Source: Marinobacterium iners (GTDB lineage Bacteria > Pseudomonadota > Gammaproteobacteria > Pseudomonadales > Balneatricaceae). From it: a stretch of 64,000 nt of DNA. The notes beneath the pieces were generated by a model. It was given only the letters and a program-made list of their open reading frames with translations, did not search any database and was not told the DNA's origin. The position numbers were made by a program, and so were the translations under genes. The stretch's first letter is position 1; the number at the start of each line of letters is the position of its first letter. This document shows, piece after piece, positions 27,446-37,298 of this stretch. The DNA is taken from positions 2,790,001 to 2,854,000 of the forward strand of contig NZ_CP022297.1 in the NCBI RefSeq assembly GCF_017310015.1, given 5' to 3'.

Positions 27446-28069
27446 ATGGACCTGTTCAGCGCCGATGAGCACGACCTGATTGTAGAGCTGATGAACCTGG
27501 GGGTTGGCCGTGCTGCTAACGCCCTGTCACAGCTGGTCAATGACGAAGTCCTGTTGTCGGTCCCGCGTGTAGAGTTCATCTCTGTGCCCGAAGCTCAGGC
27601 AGCCTTCCGCAAGGACCTGCCCTCATTTCTGGCCGGTGTGTTGCAGGATTTTGAAGGCTTTATCAATGGCCGTGCCGCGCTGCTGTTCCCGGAAGCCCGA
27701 AGCCTGGAGCTGGTAAACGCCATGATCGGTGAAGAACTCAGTGCCGATGAGATCACCGAGCTGGAACAGGAGACCCTGGCAGAGCTGGGCAACATCCTGC
27801 TCAACAATTGCCTGGCCACGCTGGCCAATCAGTTGAAGCAGCAGGTTCAGACCGATATTCCCAAAGCGTTCAGCGTCAGTGCAGCTGACCTGCCCAGCAC
27901 CCTGAGCCTGTACGACTCAGACAACGAAAACACGCTGGTAATGCTGGTTCAAATCGATTTCAGTCTGCGACACAGTGCACTGCGCGGCTATTTAGCCTTC
28001 ATTATTGATCTGCGCTCGGCTGATACGTTTATTACCGCCCTTCGCAGCTACCTTGCTGAGTTATTGTAA
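27446..28069 (+). CDS. cheC: CheC family phosphatase
   Basis: A 207-residue protein with two copies of the CheC/CheX/FliY active-site pattern E-x2-N-x22-P. The first starts at VELMNLGVGRAANALS and reaches P in LLSVP. The second starts at LAELGNILLNNCLATLAN and reaches P in QTDIP. Both sites are complete, so it should dephosphorylate a CheY-type receiver, most simply the one encoded directly upstream. The ATG follows the previous stop with no gap. Confidence 0.87.
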   Translation: MDLFSADEHDLIVELMNLGVGRAANALSQLVNDEVLLSVPRVEFISVPEAQAAFRKDLPSFLAGVLQDFEGFINGRAALLFPEARSLELVNAMIGEELSADEITELEQETLAELGNILLNNCLATLANQLKQQVQTDIPKAFSVSAADLPSTLSLYDSDNENTLVMLVQIDFSLRHSALRGYLAFIIDLRSADTFITALRSYLAELL

Positions 28070-28082
28070 GCAGGAATCGCAT

Positions 28083-29540
28083 ATGCACCAGACTGAACTC
28101 CAGAGTGCCTGCCTGTCCGATAGCCTCGAAAACCTCGACTGCACCGAACTGCTGCACAGCCTCGATGGCGGTGTCTTGCTGCTGGACGATGAGTGTCGCA
28201 TCATTTTTTGCAATCGCTGGTTCAGCCGCCACACAGGTTTGACCGAACATCAGATTGTTGGCCACACCATTGAAAGTCTGTTTTCCGCACAACTGCCCCT
28301 CGCTTTACTGGACGCCATTGAAAGCGGATGCCGGCTGCGCATGGGCCGCATTCTGTCACATCAGTTACACAAACGACTGCTTCCACTTTGGCGACGCGGA
28401 CCCGGGGGTGAACAGACGCCCCTGTACCAATCGATCCTGATCAAACCGCTCAGCCACAGTAACCTGACGCTGGTGCAGTGCCTCGACATCACCAATGCCG
28501 TCAAACGCGAGCAACACCTGCGCGCCAGCGAACGCATATTACGGCTGGAACGCAGTGTGCTGGAGCTGATCGCCACCGGTGATTCGCTGGAAGAGGTCTT
28601 GCTGCAGCTGTGCAATACTGTTGAAAGCCTTGTGCCGGGCGCCAGCGCGGCAATACTCCTGCCTGACGAAAGCGGTCGACGCCTGCATATCAAAAGCGCT
28701 CCGAACCTGCCCGGACATTTCCTGCAGCGCCGCGAGGGACTGGGCTTGACGGCAGAAGGCACCACCTGTGCACAGGCGTACCTCAGCCGTGGGCTCACAA
28801 TCTGCCCGGATATCCATCAGGACAACAACTGGAACCATTGGCGTGATCAGGCACAACGCTACGGCATCGCTGCCTGCTGGGCCCAGCCGATCATAGCGGC
28901 CTATGATGAAGTGATCGGGGTGTTCGCCTGTTATCCACACAACCCGGCTATGCCAGACGACACTCAGCGTCAGCTGCTGCAGCGCATGGCCCATTTGGCC
29001 GCGATCGCAATGGAGCGACACAAGCGCATCGAACGTATCCGTTTTCTGGCGATGCATGACCCGCTGACAGGGCTGCCCAACCGCAGCCTGCTCAACGAGC
29101 ACCTGGGACGCAACCTGCGTCGCGCTCATCGCGAAGGCAATCAGTTTGCGCTTATGTTCATCGATCTTGACGGTTTCAAGCAGATCAACGACCTGCATGG
29201 ACACGATGCCGGTGATGACCTGCTGTCGGTGTTGTCCGGCCGCATTACAGAGCAGCTTCGTGGTACCGACACCTGCGCACGCATTGGTGGAGATGAGTTT
29301 GTAGTAATGCTGGAAACCGTCACCACAACAGAAGCGTCAGAGCAGGTGGCAGAGAAGCTGCTGGAATGCCTCAGCCGTCCGGTCAAGCGCGGCCAACTGC
29401 AGTTGCAGGTGTCCGCCTCAATCGGCATTGCACTTTATCCACAGGATGGCAGCAGCGCGGATGCCCTGCTGACCCGTGCCGACGATGCCATGTACCGTGC
29501 CAAGGCACTGGGCAAGAATCGCTGGCACCGACTGGATTAA
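28083..29540 (+). CDS. PAS-GAF-GGDEF diguanylate cyclase
   Basis: A 485-residue cytosolic sensor enzyme. A PAS-like domain (residues ~20-130, VLLLDDECRIIFCNRWFSRH) is followed by a GAF domain (~165-320) and a GGDEF domain (~325-485) with intact ARIGGDEFVVML. An RxxD inhibitory site (RGTD) lies five residues before GGDEF, as expected for product inhibition. It makes cyclic di-GMP from two GTP. Third gene of a unit with the receiver protein and CheC, implying the receiver/phosphatase pair controls c-di-GMP output. Confidence 0.92.
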   Translation: MHQTELQSACLSDSLENLDCTELLHSLDGGVLLLDDECRIIFCNRWFSRHTGLTEHQIVGHTIESLFSAQLPLALLDAIESGCRLRMGRILSHQLHKRLLPLWRRGPGGEQTPLYQSILIKPLSHSNLTLVQCLDITNAVKREQHLRASERILRLERSVLELIATGDSLEEVLLQLCNTVESLVPGASAAILLPDESGRRLHIKSAPNLPGHFLQRREGLGLTAEGTTCAQAYLSRGLTICPDIHQDNNWNHWRDQAQRYGIAACWAQPIIAAYDEVIGVFACYPHNPAMPDDTQRQLLQRMAHLAAIAMERHKRIERIRFLAMHDPLTGLPNRSLLNEHLGRNLRRAHREGNQFALMFIDLDGFKQINDLHGHDAGDDLLSVLSGRITEQLRGTDTCARIGGDEFVVMLETVTTTEASEQVAEKLLECLSRPVKRGQLQLQVSASIGIALYPQDGSSADALLTRADDAMYRAKALGKNRWHRLD

Positions 29541-29547
29541 TGCAGGC

Positions 29548-31209
29548 TTAGTGCCGGAACTTGCTGACAGCCTTTTTCAACTGCACGGCAAGCGCCGCAA
29601 TCTCTTGACTGGTCGCCGCTACACTGTCAGCCGCTGTGGATGTTTCATCCGCAGCCATATTGATGCGAGTGAGGTTCTGGTTCATCTCATCAGCGACTGA
29701 GCTTTGCTCTTCAGCAGCACTGGCAATTTGAGTGTTCATATCATTCATCCGCATGATCTGCTGGATAATCGCCTCCAGCGCTTCATTGGCACGCGCGGCC
29801 TTTTCCACTCCATCACTGGCCTGCTGCTGCCCCTGCTGCATCACCTTGGCCGCCTTGACCGCAGCCCCCTGCAGGTGACTAATCATGTCATGAATTTCAG
29901 TGGTTGACGTTTGGGTGCGGCCTGCCAGGCTGCGCACCTCATCCGCCACCACCGCAAAGCCACGCCCCTGCTCACCGGCACGGGCAGCCTCAATGGCTGC
30001 GTTCAATGCCAACAGGTTGGTCTGTTCGGCAATCGCACGAATTACGTCCACAACCTTGCCTATCTCCTGAGCATCTTCGGCCAGCTCCGCGATCACCTGT
30101 GCAGCTGATTCCACCTCGGATGCCAGATGGTTCATGCCATCAACGCTTTCGGTCACCACCGACTGACCATGGTGAGCCGACTCATCCGCGGCCGTAGCAC
30201 TTTCGGCAGCGGTTGCCGCACTCTTGGCTACGTCATGCACGGTGGCGTTCATCTCATACATGGCGGTTGCAACCAGATCGGTTTCGGCCTTTTGTGCCTG
30301 AATGCCACTGCGCGACTGCTCGGCCATGGCAGCCCCGCGTTCGGCCTGCTCACTCAGAGACTCGCCGACCTGACCAATCTCACGTGCCAATTGGGCAAGG
30401 CTGTTGCGGGTCTGGATGAAGCGTTGGGTGATACGCCCCACTTCATCCTCATTCGAAGCAAACGGCAATGACTGGTCCCGGAAGTCCCCGGCCGCCATGT
30501 TGTCGGCAATACTGCCCAGATTATCCATGCCGCGGTTGATACGGCGTGTCACGAAGAAAGCGAAACCAAACGCCAACAATAAGCCCACGATACCAACTGC
30601 CAGCAGTTCAATATTGAGCATCTGGCCCGTTGCACTCATTTCAGCCCGCGCTTCCTGCGCTCCCCGCAGTTTACGGTCACTCAGGTCGGCACGCGCCTTG
30701 TCAGCCGCGGCAAAGAGAGGGTTGACCTGCTGCAGGATCTGCCAGTTGGCACCCACATAGTTACCCTGCTCAAGCAGTTTGACAGTGGGAGCCACACCCT
30801 TCTCAAAAAACAATTGAAATTGCTCTTCAAATGCGCTGGCCAGTTCTGACGCCTCTCCACCGTGACGCACTGACATAAACGCCTGCCAAAGCTCATTGAT
30901 TTGCGCTTCATATTTGCGAACCAAATCGGTATGCAGACTGGTAGGATGGTTGTGAGCCTTGACGAATTCAGTCCCCGGCTGATGCTGAATACTCAACAGC
31001 AGCTGCGAACGAATATCCCCCATCAAACCGCCAATGCGTTCCACCTGATACAGCGGCACCATGCGACGGTCGAAGTTATCATCAAACTGAAACGCTTCGT
31101 ATTTGAGGCCATACATGGCGAAGCCTGTCAGGGCTACCACCACCAGAAAAAACAGTGCCACAAGCATGCGAAGCAGGTTTTTGATCGAGCCGAACAGACC
31201 AACGTGCAT
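29548..31209 (-). CDS. methyl-accepting chemotaxis protein, four-helix-bundle type
   Basis: A 553-residue chemoreceptor. Membrane segment 1 is at about residues 11-33 (LLRMLVALFFLVVVALTGFA). A helical periplasmic domain of about 165 residues of the 4HB/Tar type follows, then segment 2 (LLAVGIVGLLLAFGFAFFV), a HAMP domain and a full signalling hairpin with NAAIEAARAGEQGRGFAVV. The C-terminus has no CheR-tethering pentapeptide. Its ligand is unknown. It is convergent with the diguanylate cyclase gene, only 7 bases away. Confidence 0.93.
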   Translation of the reverse strand: MHVGLFGSIKNLLRMLVALFFLVVVALTGFAMYGLKYEAFQFDDNFDRRMVPLYQVERIGGLMGDIRSQLLLSIQHQPGTEFVKAHNHPTSLHTDLVRKYEAQINELWQAFMSVRHGGEASELASAFEEQFQLFFEKGVAPTVKLLEQGNYVGANWQILQQVNPLFAAADKARADLSDRKLRGAQEARAEMSATGQMLNIELLAVGIVGLLLAFGFAFFVTRRINRGMDNLGSIADNMAAGDFRDQSLPFASNEDEVGRITQRFIQTRNSLAQLAREIGQVGESLSEQAERGAAMAEQSRSGIQAQKAETDLVATAMYEMNATVHDVAKSAATAAESATAADESAHHGQSVVTESVDGMNHLASEVESAAQVIAELAEDAQEIGKVVDVIRAIAEQTNLLALNAAIEAARAGEQGRGFAVVADEVRSLAGRTQTSTTEIHDMISHLQGAAVKAAKVMQQGQQQASDGVEKAARANEALEAIIQQIMRMNDMNTQIASAAEEQSSVADEMNQNLTRINMAADETSTAADSVAATSQEIAALAVQLKKAVSKFRH

Positions 31210-31293
31210 ATAAACTCCTTGAGTGGGGGCAGTCCTAAACCAAATATGTAGTCATTCTAATACAGTTGAACACCTGTTTGTATCAGAATCATC

Positions 31294-33036
31294 TCATTGA
31301 TCGATCTTACGCATGGCACCCGACAATTCGTTCACTCGCGCGTGCGTTTCTTCGACCAACTGTCCGATCTCACGGGCTGATTCTCCCGATCGCTGAGCCA
31401 GTCCGCGAACCTCGTCCGCGACCACCGAGAAGCCTCGACCCGCCTCTCCTGCACGCGCTGCCTCAATGGCGGCATTCAGTGCTAGAAGGTTGGTTTGCTC
31501 AGCAATCTGGTTAATGCTGGTGACAATATTGGCGATACGGTCACTGACCTCCTCTACCGAACTCATCGCCTGCAGTGTTTGAGTCACCGCCACCCGCCGA
31601 TCAGAAATATCGATACCAAAGCCAACCAGGCGAGTAATCCTTCGTTTGAAGTCCCGCAGGGCACAGAAACGCATATCCAGCGTCAGAGGGTCTCCACTGG
31701 CGAGGGTAATCCCAAGCTTACAGGCCAGCTCACCCTGTTCTTTCAGCCGGTTAAGCTGCTGCGGTTCAATCTGTTGCCACAGGCTGTGAGCTACCTGCTC
31801 GGCACGGTTGCGACTGCGCTTGGTGAAGTAAGTGTTGGCCGATGCAAAGTGGCCCTCAGGGGTGTACTCAACCATCAGAAGGGATTCACTGATCGCCTTG
31901 AGACGGACTTCGGATTCCAGTGCTTCGCGCTTGGTTTCGGTAATATCCGCCTGGATGGAGATAAACTTGTCAGGGTGGCCGCGCTCATCAAGAACCGGTG
32001 AGATCGACAGCGACACCCAGTAGGGCTCGCCAGCCTTGTTATAGTTGAGAATTTCATCATAAAACACATCCAGATCACGCAGATGCTGACGGATGCGTTC
32101 AATGGTTTCAGGACTGGTCTCTTCGCCCTGCAGGAAGCTGCCTGGCTTGCGGCCCTGCACCTCAGCCAGCGTGTAGACGGTCATACGAATGAAGCCGTTA
32201 TTCACATACTCAATGCAGCCTTCCGCATCGGTAATAACCACCGAGTTTTCAGTCTTGTCCGCGACCAGGCTGAGCATGCGCATCTCTTCGCGCCGCTCGA
32301 CTTCTTCAGTGATATCGCGCAGGAAGGCTGTATAGGTGACGCGACCATCCACCACCACCTTGGACAAAGACAGCAACGCCCAGCGGTGCCCACCGTCAAG
32401 GCGCTCAATATCAACTTCACGTGACGTGCCGACAATACGATCCTGTCCGCCCTCGCGATTGCGGCGTACATACTCGTCATGGCGTGGCTGATGTATCTGG
32501 GGCACCAGCATTTTGACGTTCTGCCCCATCACCTGATCGCGAGAACACCCCCAAAGTACCTCGGCCGCCTTGTTGAACAGGGTGATGTTATTGTGTTCAT
32601 CAATACAAACCACCGCATCCAGCGCCTGCTCAAGCGTTTGCTGCATCATCTCTCGAGCACTGCGCTCGGCCGTTACGTCACGCACGAAAGCGCTGTAGTA
32701 TTTCTTGCGCCCGACTTTGACCTGCGACAACGCCAGCTGAACCCAGATGCGTGAGCCATCCTTGCGTTCGACCTCAACTTCTCGCGAGGTCCCCACAATT
32801 CTGTTTTCACCGGTTTTACGGTGATGGCCTACATAATCGTCATGCCGACTCCGGTGTTCTTGCGGTACCAGCATCGACACGTTGCGATTGATCACTTCTT
32901 CGCGACTGTAGCCCCAAAGTGCTTCGGCAGCCCGGTTGTAGCGTTTGATGCGGTTGCGCTCATCAATCATGACCACCGCAATCAATGACTGATCCAGCGT
33001 TTGGTCCGCCGAGCTTTTCCCTGGCCACACCTGCAT
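31294..33036 (-). CDS. soluble multi-PAS chemoreceptor with short signalling tip
   Basis: A 580-residue cytosolic protein with no membrane segment. Two very similar PAS domains (residues ~15-135 and ~138-260; both contain RIVGTSREV) are followed by a third PAS with PAC (~265-385) and a fourth PAS-like domain (~385-500). The C-terminal ~80 residues hold only the tip of the MCP signalling hairpin, NAAIEAARAGEAGRGFSVV, with short helices. The usual long methylation helices are missing. Aer-like redox or light sensing is possible. Confidence 0.88.
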   Translation of the reverse strand: MQVWPGKSSADQTLDQSLIAVVMIDERNRIKRYNRAAEALWGYSREEVINRNVSMLVPQEHRSRHDDYVGHHRKTGENRIVGTSREVEVERKDGSRIWVQLALSQVKVGRKKYYSAFVRDVTAERSAREMMQQTLEQALDAVVCIDEHNNITLFNKAAEVLWGCSRDQVMGQNVKMLVPQIHQPRHDEYVRRNREGGQDRIVGTSREVDIERLDGGHRWALLSLSKVVVDGRVTYTAFLRDITEEVERREEMRMLSLVADKTENSVVITDAEGCIEYVNNGFIRMTVYTLAEVQGRKPGSFLQGEETSPETIERIRQHLRDLDVFYDEILNYNKAGEPYWVSLSISPVLDERGHPDKFISIQADITETKREALESEVRLKAISESLLMVEYTPEGHFASANTYFTKRSRNRAEQVAHSLWQQIEPQQLNRLKEQGELACKLGITLASGDPLTLDMRFCALRDFKRRITRLVGFGIDISDRRVAVTQTLQAMSSVEEVSDRIANIVTSINQIAEQTNLLALNAAIEAARAGEAGRGFSVVADEVRGLAQRSGESAREIGQLVEETHARVNELSGAMRKIDQ

Positions 33037-33170
33037 CTGTTGTCCTCTTGAGTCCTCAGGCTACAATCGTCGCCTGTGAGTGTCTTATTTTTGTGACGAC
33101 TGTATAAAAGTGAAATTTAGCAGTTCTGCATTAAGGGGGAAACCGGCGATTGATGTGACTGCCATCTAAA

Positions 33171-35100
33171 ATCGAGTAGGAGGAGGTCTTCCGACCTCCG
33201 TCCTCTCACACCACCGTACGTGCGGTTCCGCATACGGCGGTTCATGACATACATTTAAGCCGATGGTACTGATCCATCAGCGATACCAGTCCGATTCGAT
33301 CAAACACTTTCTTCGGCAGCGCCTGATTCAAGTGCGAGGCGCATGAGTTCCACCAAGGACCACGCCCATTGGTGGCACTGCGCCAAGCCCTGCCTTCAGA
33401 TAGCCCCAGTCGCATCAGCATCTTGACCCGGGTGAACGGCCGTTTCCATTGACGCCAGAGGATTTTGCGCAGATGCCGGCGGATCCAGCCGTCCAGCGCC
33501 TCGAAGCTCCCTTTCACATCGCTATAACGGAAGTAGTTGATCCAGCCCCGCAGTTTCGGGGTCAGTATCTCGACCGTCCGATAGATCCTCTGCCCTCGAC
33601 CTCTGCGAAGCACCCCCTTGATCGTGGCTCTGAGCCGTTTCAGAGACTTGTCTGCCACTTTGAGCCGGATATTCCGCTTGCGATTATCCACGCTATAGCC
33701 CAGAAAACTCCTGTTCCAGGGTCGATCGACCGCGCTCTTGCCCCGGTTGACGCGAAGTTTGAGTCGTTGCTCAAGATAGTCGGTCAATGATGCAAGCACA
33801 CGTTCTCCCGCCTTCCGGCTTTTCACGTAGATGTTGCAGTCGTCCGCGTACCGGCAGAACCGGTGGCCCCGCCGTTCCAGCTCTCGATCCAGATCCGTCA
33901 ACAGGATATTGGACAGCAACGGCGAGAGAGGGCCGCCTTGTGGCGTGCCTTCATGCCGTGCCGTCACCACACCTCCCTCCATGATCCCGGCCTGTAAATA
34001 GGCACGGATCAGTTTCAGGACACGTGTATCCGTGATCCCGCGCGCCAACCGAGACATCAAGATGTCGTGGTTGACCCGGTCAAAGAACGCTTCCAGATCG
34101 ATATCGACCACCCAGCGACGCCCCTCTTCCATGTAGGACCGGGCCTGCAATACCCCCTGAGCAGCACTGCGTCCCGGTCGGAAGCCGTAGCTGTGATCAG
34201 AGAACGTGGGTTCAAAGCGTGGACTAAGCACTTGATGCAATGCCTGTTGGATCAGGCGATCCAGAACACTGGGAATACCCAGCATACGGATGCCTCCCCC
34301 GGGCTTGGGGATTTCAACCTTGCGCACCGGCTGGGGTGTGTACCGCCCCTCCAACAGTTGCTGTTTGATCTCGGGCCAATGGGTTTTCAGGTAAGGCTTG
34401 AGCGCCTCGACTGTCATCCCATCCACCCCGGGCGCGCCTTTATTGCGACGAACCCGATCGTAGGCCAGCAGCATGTTGCTGCGGGCCAGTACCGCTGACA
34501 TCAGATCCCTGTCAGCCTCGCTCGGCAGTGATCCTGCGCCCGCTGTAACCGGCAACACCTCGCACGGGACCGCAACCGGGTTCTGCCCGGTCACCGCCTC
34601 GGCAAGTGATGGCGTCTCAGCCATCTGTTCAGTGTTGTTCAGGGTCATCAAGGGGCAGGGCTCCCGATTCGTTTATCATGTTCAGCCCTTCAGTGACCGG
34701 TAAGTCACCTACTATGGCGTCTGCTGAATTCTGTGGTCCCATCCGGCCGCCTCACGACAGCCGTAGCCAAAGGCAGGACAACAGACCTCCCAGGGTAAGA
34801 CGCGCGACCTTCACACTTATACCTGCCGCATTTACGACCGCCGCTCCGTGCAAGTACCGGGCTTTGAAGATAGTAGACTCCTCACCCACAGCTGCCGCCT
34901 CGTATGCGATTTCTATTCGTCAGGTCAGTGCTTTGCCTTCGACTTCCTTCAGATTCCATCTCGCGATGGACACCCTTGCCGTTCGGCTAGTAGTTCCCCT
35001 TGCCGGGCCCACAGAGGACTTGCACCTCTAAGTCATCCGACCGCCACCACGCGCATCGGAACAGCGCCCGTCACGGCGCTACGCGCCATGCCTGGCGCAC
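33171..35100 (-). mobile_element. group II intron 1 (IIC-like), full length
   Basis: A 1930-nt intron on the minus strand. The 5' end is GTGCGCCAGGCATGGCGCG at 35100, followed by conserved domain I words such as GGCAAGGGTGTCCAT and GGAATCTGAAGGAAG. The open frame for the reverse transcriptase lies inside. Just after its stop comes domain V (AACCGCCGTATGCGGAACCG, then CACGTACGGTGGTGTGAGAGG) and a domain VI hairpin ending CCTACTCGAT at 33171. The 5' exon is the T-run of the oprC terminator, the typical landing site of group IIC introns. The encoded protein has no endonuclease domain, also a IIC trait. Confidence 0.87.
33242..34651 (-). CDS. ltrA: group II intron reverse transcriptase/maturase (intron 1)
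   Basis: A 469-residue intron-encoded protein. The reverse transcriptase domain shows RRNKGAPGVDGMTVEALKPY, SYGFRPGRSAAQGV, VDIDLEAFFDRVNHD, GTPQGGPLSPLLSNILL and the catalytic FCRYADDCN. The maturase (GIIM) region follows from about residue 360 (LRGWINYFRYSDVKG). There is no C-terminal HNH endonuclease. It acts with the intron RNA in splicing and retrohoming. The frame is intact and ends a few bases before domain V. Confidence 0.95.
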   Translation of the reverse strand: MMTLNNTEQMAETPSLAEAVTGQNPVAVPCEVLPVTAGAGSLPSEADRDLMSAVLARSNMLLAYDRVRRNKGAPGVDGMTVEALKPYLKTHWPEIKQQLLEGRYTPQPVRKVEIPKPGGGIRMLGIPSVLDRLIQQALHQVLSPRFEPTFSDHSYGFRPGRSAAQGVLQARSYMEEGRRWVVDIDLEAFFDRVNHDILMSRLARGITDTRVLKLIRAYLQAGIMEGGVVTARHEGTPQGGPLSPLLSNILLTDLDRELERRGHRFCRYADDCNIYVKSRKAGERVLASLTDYLEQRLKLRVNRGKSAVDRPWNRSFLGYSVDNRKRNIRLKVADKSLKRLRATIKGVLRRGRGQRIYRTVEILTPKLRGWINYFRYSDVKGSFEALDGWIRRHLRKILWRQWKRPFTRVKMLMRLGLSEGRAWRSATNGRGPWWNSCASHLNQALPKKVFDRIGLVSLMDQYHRLKCMS

Positions 35101-35103
35101 TAC

Positions 35104-35127
35104 AAAAAAGGGGCCTGAACAGGCCCC
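35104..35127 (-). terminator. Rho-independent terminator of oprC, interrupted by intron 1
   Basis: On the minus strand GGGGCCTG-TT-CAGGCCCC is followed by TTTTTTGTA, and the intron 5' end GTGCG starts immediately after. Joining the two exon sides would give TTTTTTGTATTTAG, so the intron split the natural T-rich tail. Confidence 0.85.
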
Positions 35128-35165
35128 GAAGTATGATGAAGAACAGGAAAGAGCAGTAACGTCGA

Positions 35166-37175
35166 TTAGAAGCGTGCGGTCAGGCGCACCCAACCGGTGC
35201 GGCCGGGTTCGTTGACCTGGGCCGAGTTGCCAAAGGCATCTTCACGATTGAGATGATAGGCATAGGCCTTGTCGAACAGGTTGTTGATCCCTGCATTCAG
35301 ACTCAGTGACGGGTTGAAGTCGTAACCCGCATTCAGGTTGACCACACCGTAGCCCGGTGTCGTGCGTACATCCTGACCACCGCAGGCGCTGCCGGAGAAA
35401 CATACATCATTCTGTTTTGCCGCCACTTCCCACTCAACACCCGCTTTCAGTGCAGCACGGCGATAGTCCAGTGCCAGCGTAGCGGTCAGCGGGGGGATCT
35501 GTGACAGGTCGGTATTGTCGTCACGGTTTTCACCTTTCACCCAGGCGATGCCGTTACGCAGTTGCCAGTGGTTGTCGAGTTGCCAGGCCAGTTCAAAATC
35601 CAGACCGTACAGCGTGGCATCGATATTGTCATATCGGTTGTTTTGGCGGTTGATGTAGTCATCCACCCGGTTGTAGTAACCAGCCAGCGACCAGCTCAGA
35701 TCGGCTGTTTCCGAGGCCAGCACCAGTTCCAGCTGGTGGTGTTTTTCGGGATCGAGCGAGGGATTGCCGCGCCAGTTACCGGTGGCCATGTAGCGCTCGG
35801 TCGCATCGCCGGTGCGCACGCTGCGCGACAGCGTGGACTCCAGCCGATACTGATCATTAAGGCGGTGAGTCCAGCTGACAAAACCGCTCAGGTTATGCTC
35901 ACTGGTATTGTCATCGGCGTTGCTGCCGTAGAGATCGTTCGGTGTCTGGCCGTTCAGCATGCCTCCGGTAAAGGCCTCGTTGGCTCTGCCGGCATCGACG
36001 CGCACATAATCATAGCGTGCACCCGCCTTGAGCAGGTCACCACCGGCCATATAGTGTTTTGCCTCAGCAAACACACCGGTCTGTTTGATGGTCACATCCG
36101 GCCACTGAATGCCGGTCACACGTCCTGCCATCATGCCGCTTGCGATGATGGCAGAGGCATCACGGTTGTTTTCCTGATGATCCACACCCCACTGAATCTC
36201 ATGCCCTCGCACACGGCTATCGATCAGCAAACGACCACCGAGGGTATCCGAACTGGTCGGCGCGTCCATCGCCATCATGGCAGTCAGCGGGCGCAGGCTG
36301 TAGTTATCCATCAGATGATCGACATCAGCCCGATACACTTCGGCCCGCACTCTCTCGATGAAACCGCCATCGATGGTATGGTCCAACTTCAAGCGCCATG
36401 TATCGCTATCGCTGTAGGGTGAATCCATGCCCGCACCCGGAAAGAGCACGTCCTCTTCGTTAACCTGCTCATAGCTGCCCTCCAGCCAGGTCTGCTCGCC
36501 CAGACGAACACCGGCCAGCAGCGCGTTGCTTTCGGTTTTGTAAGAGGAGCGCACCTCGTTACCCTTGCCGTCTTCATAGTTGCCGGCATCGGCTTTTTCA
36601 GTGACAAAGCGGACATAGCCCTGCTCACCACCGGCCGCCAGATCCGCTGACAGGTTGGTGGTATCGCTGTTGCCAGTGTAAGCCGCCAATACCTTGCCGC
36701 GATAGGGTTTGTCGGCGTCCAAAAATGGGCGCTCACGCTCGAACAGCACAGTGCCGCCAGAACCGCCCGGGCCATAGATCACACTGCGATTGCCCTTGAT
36801 CACCGTTACCCGATCGTAGCTCTCGGCAGCGGTATAGGTGGTGGGCGGGTCCATGCGGTTGGGGCAGCCGCCGTAGAGGAAGGCACCATCAAGGATTACA
36901 TTCAGCTGATTCTGCTTCTGACCGCGAATCACAGGATCAATGCCGCGCCCGCCCATGCGCGAACCGGACACCCCGTTGATCGACCGCAGCAGATCGCCGC
37001 CATCACTGCTCGGCGCAGCCTGCACCGCCTCGGTATCACTGCTGGTAATCACCGCCGACACCGGCAGAGGTTTGGTTACTTCCAACACGGCCTCGGCCCA
37101 AACCGGGGAAGACACTACAGGTACAGACAAAGCGGCCATCACCGCCAGCGACAGACTGGAATAGCTGAATTTCAT
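35166..37175 (-). CDS. oprC: TonB-dependent copper receptor (OprC/NosA family)
   Basis: A 669-residue outer membrane receptor: signal peptide (residues 1-27), plug domain (~35-160) and 22-strand barrel ending in aromatic F (RLTARF). The plug carries GGCPNRMDPPTTY and GRGIDPVIRGQKQNQLNVI, characteristic of OprC/NosA proteins, where Cys and Met residues near this loop bind copper. TonB drives uptake. Regulation is not visible, though copper or anaerobiosis controls relatives. It is a single gene with its own terminator. Confidence 0.92.
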   Translation of the reverse strand: MKFSYSSLSLAVMAALSVPVVSSPVWAEAVLEVTKPLPVSAVITSSDTEAVQAAPSSDGGDLLRSINGVSGSRMGGRGIDPVIRGQKQNQLNVILDGAFLYGGCPNRMDPPTTYTAAESYDRVTVIKGNRSVIYGPGGSGGTVLFERERPFLDADKPYRGKVLAAYTGNSDTTNLSADLAAGGEQGYVRFVTEKADAGNYEDGKGNEVRSSYKTESNALLAGVRLGEQTWLEGSYEQVNEEDVLFPGAGMDSPYSDSDTWRLKLDHTIDGGFIERVRAEVYRADVDHLMDNYSLRPLTAMMAMDAPTSSDTLGGRLLIDSRVRGHEIQWGVDHQENNRDASAIIASGMMAGRVTGIQWPDVTIKQTGVFAEAKHYMAGGDLLKAGARYDYVRVDAGRANEAFTGGMLNGQTPNDLYGSNADDNTSEHNLSGFVSWTHRLNDQYRLESTLSRSVRTGDATERYMATGNWRGNPSLDPEKHHQLELVLASETADLSWSLAGYYNRVDDYINRQNNRYDNIDATLYGLDFELAWQLDNHWQLRNGIAWVKGENRDDNTDLSQIPPLTATLALDYRRAALKAGVEWEVAAKQNDVCFSGSACGGQDVRTTPGYGVVNLNAGYDFNPSLSLNAGINNLFDKAYAYHLNREDAFGNSAQVNEPGRTGWVRLTARF

Positions 37176-37298
37176 GCTCTAACTCCCTTCAGGCTGCAAA
37201 ATTGCGGCTCATTCTAGGGAGAAAGTTCCGAGGGGATAATGTGACACGTTGTCGCAGCTGTGGTGTAAAAGCCGAGCTTTTTACGCCGCTCTTTTGCC

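Noticed and set aside
35562..36422. 286-codon frame opposite oprC
   Set aside because: Antisense shadow of a clearly coding TonB receptor.
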